64,000 nt of DNA from positions 186,001-250,000 of the forward strand of contig NZ_RKMF01000002.1 of NCBI RefSeq assembly GCF_003797835.1, in the 5' to 3' direction. The DNA is from Kocuria soli (GTDB lineage Bacteria > Actinomycetota > Actinomycetes > Actinomycetales > Micrococcaceae). The notes below the pieces were generated by a model. The model was not told where the DNA came from. It did not search any database and saw only the letters and a list, made by a program, of their open reading frames with translations. The position numbers and the translations under genes are program-made. Shown one piece after another: positions 1-6,782 of this stretch; within the stretch, counting starts at the first letter, position 1; every line of letters begins with the position of its first letter.

Positions 1-681
1 TCCCGTGAACACACGGTCACGGAGGCCGCGCCGGGCCTCATCACGATCGCCGGTGGGAAGCTGACCACCTACCGGGTCATGGCGGAGGACGCCGTCGACT
101 TCGCGCTGGGCAAGGACACCGCGGCCGAGGTGCCGTCGGCGACCGATCGCACGCTGCTGCACGGGGCCGACGGGTACGTGGCCCTGACCCGCCAGGCGGA
201 GCGACTGGGAGCGCCCCACGGCTGGGACAAGAGGCGGGTGACCGGTTTGTTGAACCGGTACGGCTCGGGGATTGCCGAACTCCAGGAGCTCGTCGAACAG
301 GACCCGAGTCTCGCCCGGCCCCTCGAAGGGGCTCCCCAGTACCTGCGGGCAGAGATCGTCCAGGCCGCCCGCAACGAAGGCGCCCTCCACCTGGAAGACG
401 TCTTCGAGACCCGCACCCGCATGTCCTACGACCAGCCGCGGCACGGTCTGGACGCGCTCGAGGAAGTCGCCGACCTCCTGAGCCGCGAACTCGACTGGGA
501 CGACACCCGCCGGGACCAGGAGAAGGAGGCGTACCGCCGTCGTTGTGCCGCCGAGGATGCCGCAGCGGAAACGTACGACGACGCCGAGGCCGCGGCAGCG
601 CGAGCCGCCGCCCCGGCCACCATCGACCTCTCCGGGACGGACCACCCCGTTCCGGAGCCGACCCTCCGAGAGGATGCCTGA
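1..681 (+). CDS. glpD: Aerobic glycerol-3-phosphate dehydrogenase, C-terminal part (5' end outside window)
   Basis: The reading frame is open from base 1 and ends with TGA at 679-681, so only the last 226 residues are present. The first residues contain GLITIAGGKLTTYR, the conserved strand-loop near the end of the FAD-binding domain of GlpD. It is followed by the helical C-terminal cap domain and a charged, alanine-rich tail. The family oxidises sn-glycerol 3-phosphate to dihydroxyacetone phosphate at the membrane with FAD and passes electrons to the quinone pool. glpF begins one base after the stop and glpK follows, so the three genes form a glycerol uptake and use operon. The true N-terminus cannot be judged here. 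Confidence 0.93.
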   Translation, partial: SREHTVTEAAPGLITIAGGKLTTYRVMAEDAVDFALGKDTAAEVPSATDRTLLHGADGYVALTRQAERLGAPHGWDKRRVTGLLNRYGSGIAELQELVEQDPSLARPLEGAPQYLRAEIVQAARNEGALHLEDVFETRTRMSYDQPRHGLDALEEVADLLSRELDWDDTRRDQEKEAYRRRCAAEDAAAETYDDAEAAAARAAAPATIDLSGTDHPVPEPTLREDA

Positions 682-682
682 A

Positions 683-1471
683 ATGAATGTCTTGTCCGCC
701 GTGCTGCCCATGGAGACGGCCACTGACGCGGTACCGCTGGGAACGGTGTTCTGGTCGGAGGTGCTCGGAACCGCCATGCTGACCCTGCTGGGTGTCGGCG
801 TGGTGGCCAATCACCTGCTCGGGAGGACCAAGGGCAACGGCGGTGGCTGGCTGCTGATCAACTTCGGTTGGGGCCTGGCCGTTTTCGCCGGTGTGTTCGT
901 CGCCTGGCAGTCCGGCGCGCACCTCAACCCGGCCGTCACCGTGGGTATCTGGACTTCCGGCGCGGAGGAGTACGCGCCGGGCGTGGCCGTGTCGATCGGC
1001 TCCACGCTGGTGTACTTCCTCGCGGAACTGCTCGGCGCCTTCTTCGGTGCCGTGCTCGCGTGGTTGGCCTACAAGCAGCACTACGACGAGGACCTGGCGC
1101 CCGAGGCCAAGCTCGGTACCTTCGCGACCGGCCCCGAAATTCGCTCCCACGCCTGGAACCTGGTCACCGAGATCATCGGGACCTTCGTTCTGGTCTTCGT
1201 GATCCTGATGTTCGGTGGTACGCCCTCGGGGTTGGGGCCGCTGGCCGTGGCACTGTTGGTGGTGGGCATCGGCGCCAGCCTGGGCGGGCCCACGGGGTAC
1301 GCGATCAACCCGGCACGTGACCTGGGGCCGAGGCTGGCCCACGCCGTGCTCCCCATCCGCGGAAAGGGCGGCAGCGACTGGGCCTACGCCTGGGTCCCCG
1401 TCCTGGGACCGATCCTCGGCGCCTTGATTGCCGGCGGTGTCTTCCAGCTCTACCCCGCCGCGAACTTCTGA
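683..1471 (+). CDS. glpF: Glycerol uptake facilitator (aquaglyceroporin)
   Basis: This is a MIP-family channel of about 262 residues. Both NPA boxes are visible: HLNPAVT in the first half and AINPARDLGPR in the second. The Asp after the second NPAR is typical of glycerol-conducting members rather than pure water channels. Six hydrophobic segments and two half-helices fit the family. Two ATGs compete, at 674 and 683. The purine-rich GAGAGG at 668-673 touches the first ATG but lies 9 nt before the second, so 683 is preferred. The gene sits between glpD and glpK, so it supplies glycerol for phosphorylation by GlpK. Confidence 0.93.
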   Translation: MNVLSAVLPMETATDAVPLGTVFWSEVLGTAMLTLLGVGVVANHLLGRTKGNGGGWLLINFGWGLAVFAGVFVAWQSGAHLNPAVTVGIWTSGAEEYAPGVAVSIGSTLVYFLAELLGAFFGAVLAWLAYKQHYDEDLAPEAKLGTFATGPEIRSHAWNLVTEIIGTFVLVFVILMFGGTPSGLGPLAVALLVVGIGASLGGPTGYAINPARDLGPRLAHAVLPIRGKGGSDWAYAWVPVLGPILGALIAGGVFQLYPAANF

Positions 1472-1525
1472 CCGGTACCTTCACCCACACGACCCGACCC
1501 ACCACAACGACGTGAGGAGTCCATC

Positions 1526-3109
1526 ATGAGCAACCAGACCACCCGACCCGGCACCGGTGACCAACCGCAGTCCTCAGCTGCAGGAACGAACGGCACGCCC
1601 GGGTACGTCATGGCCATCGACCAGGGGACCACGAGTTCCCGGGCCATCATCTTCAACCATGACGGGGAGATCGTCTCCACCGGCCAACTCGAACACGAGC
1701 AGATCTTCCCCAAAGCCGGATGGGTTGAACACGACGCCCTGGAGATCTGGCGCAACGTCCGGAAGGCCGTCGCGGATGCCCTCGCAGTGGCCGAACTCTC
1801 CGCGGCGGACCTGGCGGCCGTGGGTATCACCAACCAGCGCGAGACCGCGGTGGTCTGGGACAAGACCACGGGCAAGCCGGTGTACAACGCGATCGTGTGG
1901 CAGGACACGCGCACGGCCAAACTCGCCGAGCAATTGGGCGGCGAAGAGGGGGCTGACAAGTACAAGGACCGGGTGGGCTTGCCCTTGGCCAGCTACTTCT
2001 CCGGCCCCAAGATCACCTGGATACTGGAGAACGTGGAGGGCGCCCGGGAGAAAGCCGAGGCCGGCGACCTGCTGTTCGGCAACACCGATTCCTGGCTGGT
2101 CTGGAACATGACGGGTGGCACGAACGGTGGCGTGCACGTCACCGACGTGACCAACGCGTCGCGCACCCTGCTCATGAACCTGGACACCCTCGACTGGAAC
2201 CAGGAGATCGCCGCCGACATGGGTGTGCCGCTGTCGATGCTCCCGGAGATCCGATCGTCGTCGGAGGTCTACGGGCACGGACGTCAGGTGGGGTTCCTGC
2301 GGGACGTGCCCATCGCGGGCATCCTGGGCGACCAGCAGGCCGCCATGTTCGGGCAGGCATGCTTCGAACCCGGCATGGGCAAGAACACGTACGGCACGGG
2401 ATCTTTCGTGCTCATGAACGTGGGCAACCAGGTGGTGCACTCCGAGCACGGCCTGCTGTCCACGGTGTGCTACAAGCTGGGGGACCAGGACCCCGTGTAC
2501 GCGCTGGAAGGCTCGATCGCGGTGACCGGATCCTTGATCCAGTGGCTGCGCGACAACTTGGGCCTGTTCTCGGACGCGTCTCAGGTGGAGGCGCTGGCCC
2601 AGGAGGTCGAGGACAACGGTGGGGCGTACTTTGTGCCTGCCTTCTCGGGTCTCTTCGCCCCGTACTGGCGCGACGACGCCCGCGGCGCTCTCGTGGGCCT
2701 GACCCGCTACGTCAACAAGTCCCACATCGCCCGCGCCGCACTGGAGGCCACCGCGTACCAGTCTCGTGAGGTCATCGAGGCGATGAACAAGGACTCGAAG
2801 GTCGACATGCAGGAACTCAAGGTCGACGGCGGCATGACGGCCAACGAGTTGCTCATGCAGTTCCAATCCGACCAGCTCGGCATCCCGGTCATCCGTCCGA
2901 AGGTCACGGAGACGACGGCATTGGGTGCTGCGTACGCGGCGGGCATCGCCGTCGGATTCTGGTCCGGCACGCAGGACGTGGCCGCCAACTGGGCCGAGGA
3001 CAAGCGCTGGGAACCGAAGGAGGACCCGGAAACCACGGCTAAGTACTTCCGCAACTGGCAGAAGGCCGTGACCAAGTCCTTCGACTGGGTGGACGACGAC
3101 GTCGACTGA
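1526..3109 (+). CDS. glpK: Glycerol kinase
   Basis: The 527-residue FGGY-family kinase converts glycerol and ATP to sn-glycerol 3-phosphate. The phosphate-binding loop [12 protein letters not shown] lies near residue 30, after an unusually long, Gln/Gly/Thr-rich N-terminal extension of about 26 residues. The glycerol-site motif TNQRET follows, and the second ATPase-domain signature [12 protein letters not shown] and its [11 protein letters not shown] continuation are near the C-terminus. The ATG has GTGAGGAG 6-13 nt upstream. It lies 54 nt after glpF in the same direction, and its product is the substrate of GlpD. The gene ends just before a long inverted repeat at 3133-3195 that probably also ends transcription. 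Confidence 0.96.
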   Translation: MSNQTTRPGTGDQPQSSAAGTNGTPGYVMAIDQGTTSSRAIIFNHDGEIVSTGQLEHEQIFPKAGWVEHDALEIWRNVRKAVADALAVAELSAADLAAVGITNQRETAVVWDKTTGKPVYNAIVWQDTRTAKLAEQLGGEEGADKYKDRVGLPLASYFSGPKITWILENVEGAREKAEAGDLLFGNTDSWLVWNMTGGTNGGVHVTDVTNASRTLLMNLDTLDWNQEIAADMGVPLSMLPEIRSSSEVYGHGRQVGFLRDVPIAGILGDQQAAMFGQACFEPGMGKNTYGTGSFVLMNVGNQVVHSEHGLLSTVCYKLGDQDPVYALEGSIAVTGSLIQWLRDNLGLFSDASQVEALAQEVEDNGGAYFVPAFSGLFAPYWRDDARGALVGLTRYVNKSHIARAALEATAYQSREVIEAMNKDSKVDMQELKVDGGMTANELLMQFQSDQLGIPVIRPKVTETTALGAAYAAGIAVGFWSGTQDVAANWAEDKRWEPKEDPETTAKYFRNWQKAVTKSFDWVDDDVD

Positions 3110-3132
3110 CCACCCCGCCCCCTCTTCGTCTC

Positions 3133-3195
3133 CGCCGAGACCTCCGTTACGGCCCGAAATTTCAATGAGAATGGGCCGTAACGGAGGTCTCGGCG
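3133..3195. repeat. Dispersed palindromic repeat, copy 1 (23-bp perfect arms)
   Basis: The left arm 3133-3155 and right arm 3173-3195 are perfect reverse complements over 23 bp, around a 17-nt A/T-rich loop. The arm core is GAGACCTCCGTTACGGCCC. The same core recurs in inverted form at 4173-4229 and, with a compensated change, at 43001-43057. It lies between the convergent glpK and DUF559 genes and ends 2 nt before the DUF559 stop codon. It could serve as a bidirectional terminator, but the strict conservation of the arm sequence between copies argues for a repeat family rather than an arbitrary terminator. Confidence 0.85.
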
Positions 3196-3197
3196 CG

Positions 3198-4061
3198 TCA
3201 CAACCGGGTTCGAAGCCAGCGGACGAGGGCTTCACGTCGTGCCGGGTTCCGGAGATCCTCCAAGACCACGACCCGGACTGACCACCCTTGGTCCTGGAGG
3301 GCATTGAGTCGGCCCATCTCGTCGCTGTAAGCGGCCCTGTCCCGGTAGTGCACCGCCCCGTTGTACTCGAGCGCCACGAGCTTTGTCCGCCAGGCCAGAT
3401 CCAGGTAAACCCGGCGTCCTTGTCCCAGATCGACGGGGACGTTGTGCTCACCGGCCGGGAATCCCGCGGCCTCCACGACCAAGCGCAGAACGGTCTCCAT
3501 GGGGGACCAGACATTCGGGGCCGAGCGCTCGACGGCTTGGGCGAGAAGCCGTTTACCCCGAGTCCCCGCGGGCAAGGACTCCACCTGGAGTTTGAGGTCC
3601 GCGGGCTGTAATGGTTCCGGCTCACCGATCGGACTCAGGTTCTTGGCCAGCACATGGTCAACGGCCACGACGGAACGCCAGCCGCGCAACCAGTCCTGGA
3701 GAACCAACAAGGTCTCCACAGCACCGGTTGCGCGGCTGCGCCAGGGGCCCGGCTGGGTAGACGGCGGAGCTTGCAGGCGGCGGAGATGCATACCGGGCAA
3801 GGGCTTGGCCTTCCGGGGTGCAGGGAGAGCGATCGCCGGACGGTCCCCCCAGGGAGTCCAGGTGCCCGTCTCATTCAGGAGGAGGTCCAGCCACGGCTCC
3901 AGTGTTTCGGGTGCAGCGTGGTCATACCATCGCGCCCAGATCCCGTGCGCCAAGCAGACCATGCGTGGATCACGGGTCATGTCACGGGCGCGCACCGCCC
4001 AGTTCTGGGTCGAACGTACGTCAGGCGTGGGAAAGCGGGCTGGAAGTGTCGCCAGGTGCAT
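3198..4061 (-). CDS. DUF559 / Vsr-like endonuclease-domain protein
   Basis: The 287-residue product ends in a domain (about residues 190-287) with the pattern of DUF559 proteins, which are related to very-short-patch-repair type nucleases. It shows SPMETVLRLVVEAAGF, then YLDLAW, then LVALEYNGAVHY, then a WSVRVVVLEDL strand. The E...D...E arrangement fits a PD-(D/E)XK-type active site. The first 180 residues resemble the variable, AbiEi-like N-terminal region often attached to this domain in actinobacteria. No substrate can be inferred. No Shine-Dalgarno precedes the ATG, but TAGGTT on the minus strand at 4073-4068 lies 6 nt before it, as in a leaderless transcript. The gene is isolated, opposite to its neighbours, and bracketed by two copies of the palindromic repeat. 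Confidence 0.8.
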   Translation of the reverse strand: MHLATLPARFPTPDVRSTQNWAVRARDMTRDPRMVCLAHGIWARWYDHAAPETLEPWLDLLLNETGTWTPWGDRPAIALPAPRKAKPLPGMHLRRLQAPPSTQPGPWRSRATGAVETLLVLQDWLRGWRSVVAVDHVLAKNLSPIGEPEPLQPADLKLQVESLPAGTRGKRLLAQAVERSAPNVWSPMETVLRLVVEAAGFPAGEHNVPVDLGQGRRVYLDLAWRTKLVALEYNGAVHYRDRAAYSDEMGRLNALQDQGWSVRVVVLEDLRNPARREALVRWLRTRL

Positions 4062-4067
4062 GAGGGA

Positions 4068-4073
4068 AACCTA
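4068..4073 (-). promoter_or_regulatory. Candidate -10 box for a leaderless DUF559 transcript
   Basis: On the minus strand TAGGTT fits the actinobacterial TANNNT -10 consensus and ends 6 nt before the ATG at 4061. That is the spacing expected when transcription starts at the start codon. No -35 box is convincing. Confidence 0.35.
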
Positions 4074-4172
4074 GGGCCCTGGAGATGAACCGGCCGGATT
4101 CTCCACAGGTACGTGGTGACCCAATGCGCGCTGATGTCCGTGTGGAGCCGCCCCGGCTCCATCAGACGTCGT

Positions 4173-4229
4173 CGAGACCTCCGTTACGGCCCGATCCGAG
4201 CGGGATTCTCGGTTGTAACGGAGGTCTCG
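4173..4229. repeat. Dispersed palindromic repeat, copy 2
   Basis: The arms 4173-4187 and 4215-4229 are perfect complements over 15 bp (CGAGACCTCCGTTAC and its complement). In RNA the stem extends by two G-U and two G-C pairs to 19 bp, closing a 19-nt loop at 4192-4210. The left arm continues with the same GGCCC as copy 1 while the right arm has decayed. It lies upstream of the DUF559 gene and before the rpsD leader, so copies 1 and 2 bracket the DUF559 gene. Confidence 0.8.
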
Positions 4230-4488
4230 CGGGAGAAGGAGGGGTGGGTGATAGAGTGGTGCGTCGGCTGGCAAGGGCCTCATTCGGCGTGTCCACTTCA
4301 GCGAGCTTCAACCACTCGCTCGGGCGCCTGGGTCGAGGACCTGTAGCTCTGCGGGATTGCGGCTGATCCCCACCTCTCCGCGTGGACCGAATCATGACGG
4401 AGGCCGGACCGAACAGTTCACGACGCCCGTCGTCGCCATGCTCCGGCAAGGACAACGACGGGCGCCACCGCATGAAAGGTGACACATA
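4230..4488 (+). promoter_or_regulatory. rpsD leader region with an S4-autoregulation candidate hairpin
   Basis: This gene-free stretch precedes rpsD. A TANNNT-type box, TAGAGT, lies at 4252-4257 but without a clear -35, so the promoter is tentative. Just before the start there is a perfect 10-bp hairpin: CGCCCGTCGT at 4424-4433 pairs with ACGACGGGCG at 4455-4464 around a 21-nt loop. It ends 10 nt before the ribosome binding site AAAGGTGA (4474-4481), which is 7 nt from the GTG. S4 is a translational autoregulator in other bacteria, so this is a candidate site. I see no tRNA or ORF of merit here. Confidence 0.4.
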
Positions 4489-5124
4489 GTGTCCGACAAC
4501 GCATTGCGTGCGCGCCGCCAGGTGCGCAAGTCCCGTGCCCTCGGCATCGCCCTGACGCCGAAGGCCGAGAAGTACTTCGAGCGCCGTCCGTACGGTCCCG
4601 GTGAGCACGGCCGTGCCCGCCGCAAGGCCGACTCCGACTACAAGGTTCGTCTGCTCGAGAAGCAGCGCCTCCGCGCTCAGTACAACATCCGCGAGAAGCA
4701 GATGCACCGCGCCTACGTCGAGGCCAAGCGTCGCGAGGGCCAGACGGGTGAGAACCTGATCCAGCTGCTCGAGTCGCGCCTGGACGCCCTGGTGCTGCGC
4801 GCCGGCTTCGCTCGCACCATGGCTCAGGCCCGTCAGATGGTCGTGCACCGCCACATCCTGGTCAACGGCCAGCGCGTGGACCGCCCGTCCTACCTGGTCA
4901 AGCCCGGCCAGATGATCCACGTCCACGAGAAGTCCGAGAAGATGGTCCCGTTCCAGGTTGCCGCCACCGGCGCGCACCAGGACGTGCTGCCCAAGACCCC
5001 GGCCTACCTGAACGTCGCGATCGACAAGCTGCAGGCCACCTACACGCGTCTGCCCGAGCGCTCCGAGGTCCCCGTGACCTGCGAAGAGCAGCTCGTGGTC
5101 GAGTACTACGCACGTATGGCCTGA
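4489..5124 (+). CDS. rpsD: 30S ribosomal protein S4
   Basis: This 211-residue S4 is a primary 16S rRNA-binding protein of the small subunit. The N-terminal region carries [14 protein letters not shown], and the S4 RNA-binding domain is centred on [15 protein letters not shown]...[11 protein letters not shown]...PSYLVKPGQ. It lacks the zinc-finger cysteines of some S4 forms, as is common for a high-GC C-minus type. Translation starts at GTG 4489 after AAAGGTGA. The gene stands alone rather than in the spc/alpha operon, directly before the DUF948-alaS group, a recurrent arrangement in actinobacteria. It is followed by a strong terminator. Confidence 0.97.
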   Translation: MSDNALRARRQVRKSRALGIALTPKAEKYFERRPYGPGEHGRARRKADSDYKVRLLEKQRLRAQYNIREKQMHRAYVEAKRREGQTGENLIQLLESRLDALVLRAGFARTMAQARQMVVHRHILVNGQRVDRPSYLVKPGQMIHVHEKSEKMVPFQVAATGAHQDVLPKTPAYLNVAIDKLQATYTRLPERSEVPVTCEEQLVVEYYARMA

Positions 5125-5154
5125 TACACGGCTGATGTGCGGTCCCGCCGCACA

Positions 5155-5196
5155 CGGACAGCCCCCGCGCCGATTTGTCGGTGCGGGGGCTGTCCG
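5155..5196 (+). terminator. rho-independent-type hairpin after rpsD
   Basis: The arms 5155-5168 and 5183-5196 (CGGACAGCCCCCGC and its complement) form a perfect 14-bp stem around a 14-nt loop, 30 nt after the rpsD stop. There is no long T run after it, which is usual for high-GC actinobacterial terminators. Confidence 0.75.
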
Positions 5197-5348
5197 CATC
5201 TCAGGGGGTGACACTTCAGGGGGATCGTTCAGGCGGGCAAAAAGAGTGTCGACCAGACCGGGACAGCACCCGTGTCCCGGAAGGTCCGGGAATACGGCAA
5301 CGGCGGGCCGCGCCGGGCCGCCTGTCAGGCCGACCGTGACCCATTGGT

Positions 5349-5354
5349 TACAGT
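5349..5354 (+). promoter_or_regulatory. Candidate -10 box for the DUF948-alaS operon
   Basis: TACAGT fits TANNNT and lies about 140 nt before the DUF948 start in the 367-nt gap after rpsD. No confident -35 is visible. Apart from the rpsD terminator I see nothing else in this gap. Confidence 0.3.
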
Positions 5355-5491
5355 AGGTTCGCATCATCCCGCGCGTTCGAACACGGCCCGTCGACCCGGA
5401 CAGACCGTGGAAACTCGAGCGACCACCACCGCGCCGTCGGAGCCCCGAGCACGACCGGCGCCCGAGCCAGCAACAGGAGTCCACGGACCTC

Positions 5492-6265
5492 ATGACCGGA
5501 GGAGACATCGCTGGCCTGATCGCGGCCGGAGTTTTTGCCGTCCTGGTGGCGTTGCTGGCCGTGCCCATCATCAAACTGGGGAAGGTCTTCGACGAACTGC
5601 GCCTGTGGATCCGCGACCTCAACTCCGAGACGGAGCCGCTGATCGACGAGGTGGTTCGGACCGTGGCCACCACCAACTCCCAACTGGCCAAGGTCGACGG
5701 CATCACGGACAACGTCTCTGACGCCTCCGCGAACGTGTCTGCCATGACCTCGCTGGTGGCCTCCACCGTGGGGCAGCCGATCATCAAGGTCGCGGCGTTC
5801 TCCTCCGGTGTCCGCAGGGCTTTCAGCCCCGAGGCCGCTCGGTTGCGACGCGAGGAAACTCACCGGATGCGCGCGGCAGCCGCCGCGGAGGCAGCCCGCG
5901 AGGAGGCCGCGGACGTTGTCCACCGTTCGGAGCAGCCGACGACGCGCAGTGACGCGGCCGCCGAGGCTCCCACTGACGCACCCGCCGCGGACGACGTTCC
6001 CGACGCCTCCACTGGCAAGTGGTGGGAGGGGACCGAATGGGACCAGAACCCAGGTGCCGACGGCGCCGGGGCCCGCGACGCCGAGACGGATTCCGAGGCC
6101 GTGGAGGACCAGCAGGCGCGGGACATGGAGGACCACGACGTGATCGATGTCGAGTACTCCCGTGCGGATTCCACTGATGCCGCAACGGAGCAGCCCGAGC
6201 GGGCCGGCGCGGGAGCTGACCGGCCGACCAACCGTGCCCCCCGACATCGCGAGGAGGACCGATGA
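5492..6265 (+). CDS. DUF948-domain membrane protein
   Basis: The 257-residue product has a single N-terminal transmembrane segment (about residues 7-28, IAGLIAAGVFAVLVALLAVP). A helical stretch with heptad-like spacing follows (about 35-95), including TTNSQLAKVDGITDNVSDAS, the pattern of DUF948. After about residue 115 it becomes a long acidic, Ala/Glu/Asp-rich tail without predicted fold. The likely topology is a short outside N-terminus with a cytoplasmic coiled region. The next gene overlaps it by 4 nt and alaS follows, so it is co-transcribed with translation and cell-envelope genes. Its function is unknown. Confidence 0.75.
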   Translation: MTGGDIAGLIAAGVFAVLVALLAVPIIKLGKVFDELRLWIRDLNSETEPLIDEVVRTVATTNSQLAKVDGITDNVSDASANVSAMTSLVASTVGQPIIKVAAFSSGVRRAFSPEAARLRREETHRMRAAAAAEAAREEAADVVHRSEQPTTRSDAAAEAPTDAPAADDVPDASTGKWWEGTEWDQNPGADGAGARDAETDSEAVEDQQARDMEDHDVIDVEYSRADSTDAATEQPERAGAGADRPTNRAPRHREEDR

Positions 6266-6666
6266 GCACCTGGGGACGAATCGCCCTGATGGCCGCCGGT
6301 GCGGCCGCCGGTGCCGTGGCCACACGATGGGCGGCCTCGGAGCAGGGCCGCCAAGTCGTCGGTGAGCTCACCCAACGGGTGTCCGACGCAGGCAAGGGCG
6401 GAAGCGCCCTCGAACGCCGGGGCACAGGCGCCGATGTCGGTCGCGAGAACCGCCTCGCCTCCTCCCTGCTGCGTGTGGCCCAGGACGTCAAAGCTGCGAT
6501 GGACCAGAGGGAAACGGAACTCCGGGACCAACTGGGAATCGCCAGCCCACAACAGGTGCGCTCCAGGCATACGGCACTGTCCTCCCGGACCGATGAACTA
6601 CACTCTGGCAGTTCGCCGTCGAATCCCGCGGTCCGCGAGGACCGGCGTCGGCCGGATCTGACCTGA
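6262..6666 (+). CDS. Small membrane-anchored protein linked to DUF948 (DUF6167-like)
   Basis: The 134-residue product starts with a short hydrophobic Ala/Gly-rich segment (IALMAAGAAAGAVATRW) and continues as a hydrophilic helical protein. Its ATG overlaps the stop of the DUF948 gene by 4 nt, so translation is probably coupled. The position between DUF948 and alaS matches a small gene family seen in other actinobacteria (DUF6167 in some annotations), but I base this on position and composition, not on a motif. No catalytic residues are evident. Confidence 0.6.
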   Translation: MSTWGRIALMAAGAAAGAVATRWAASEQGRQVVGELTQRVSDAGKGGSALERRGTGADVGRENRLASSLLRVAQDVKAAMDQRETELRDQLGIASPQQVRSRHTALSSRTDELHSGSSPSNPAVREDRRRPDLT

Positions 6667-6782
6667 CCGACCGGCCATGGCCCGGCGTGAGACGCGAGCA
6701 CTCACGGACGGAGAGAGCCCAGCGCCCACGCGCCCGCAACACCCTTCCCCAGTCGAGACAACCGAAGGACCACGAACCGCAC

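Noticed and set aside
1574-3625. Long open frame on the minus strand opposite glpK (683 codons)
   Set aside because: It is antisense to a clear glycerol kinase, has low-complexity His/Arg/Gly/Val composition and no domain. It is a frame kept open by high GC.
4230-4420. Possible tRNA in the gap before rpsD
   Set aside because: No T-loop GGTTCRA with a matching acceptor stem and no D-arm could be assembled; the region fits a leader better.
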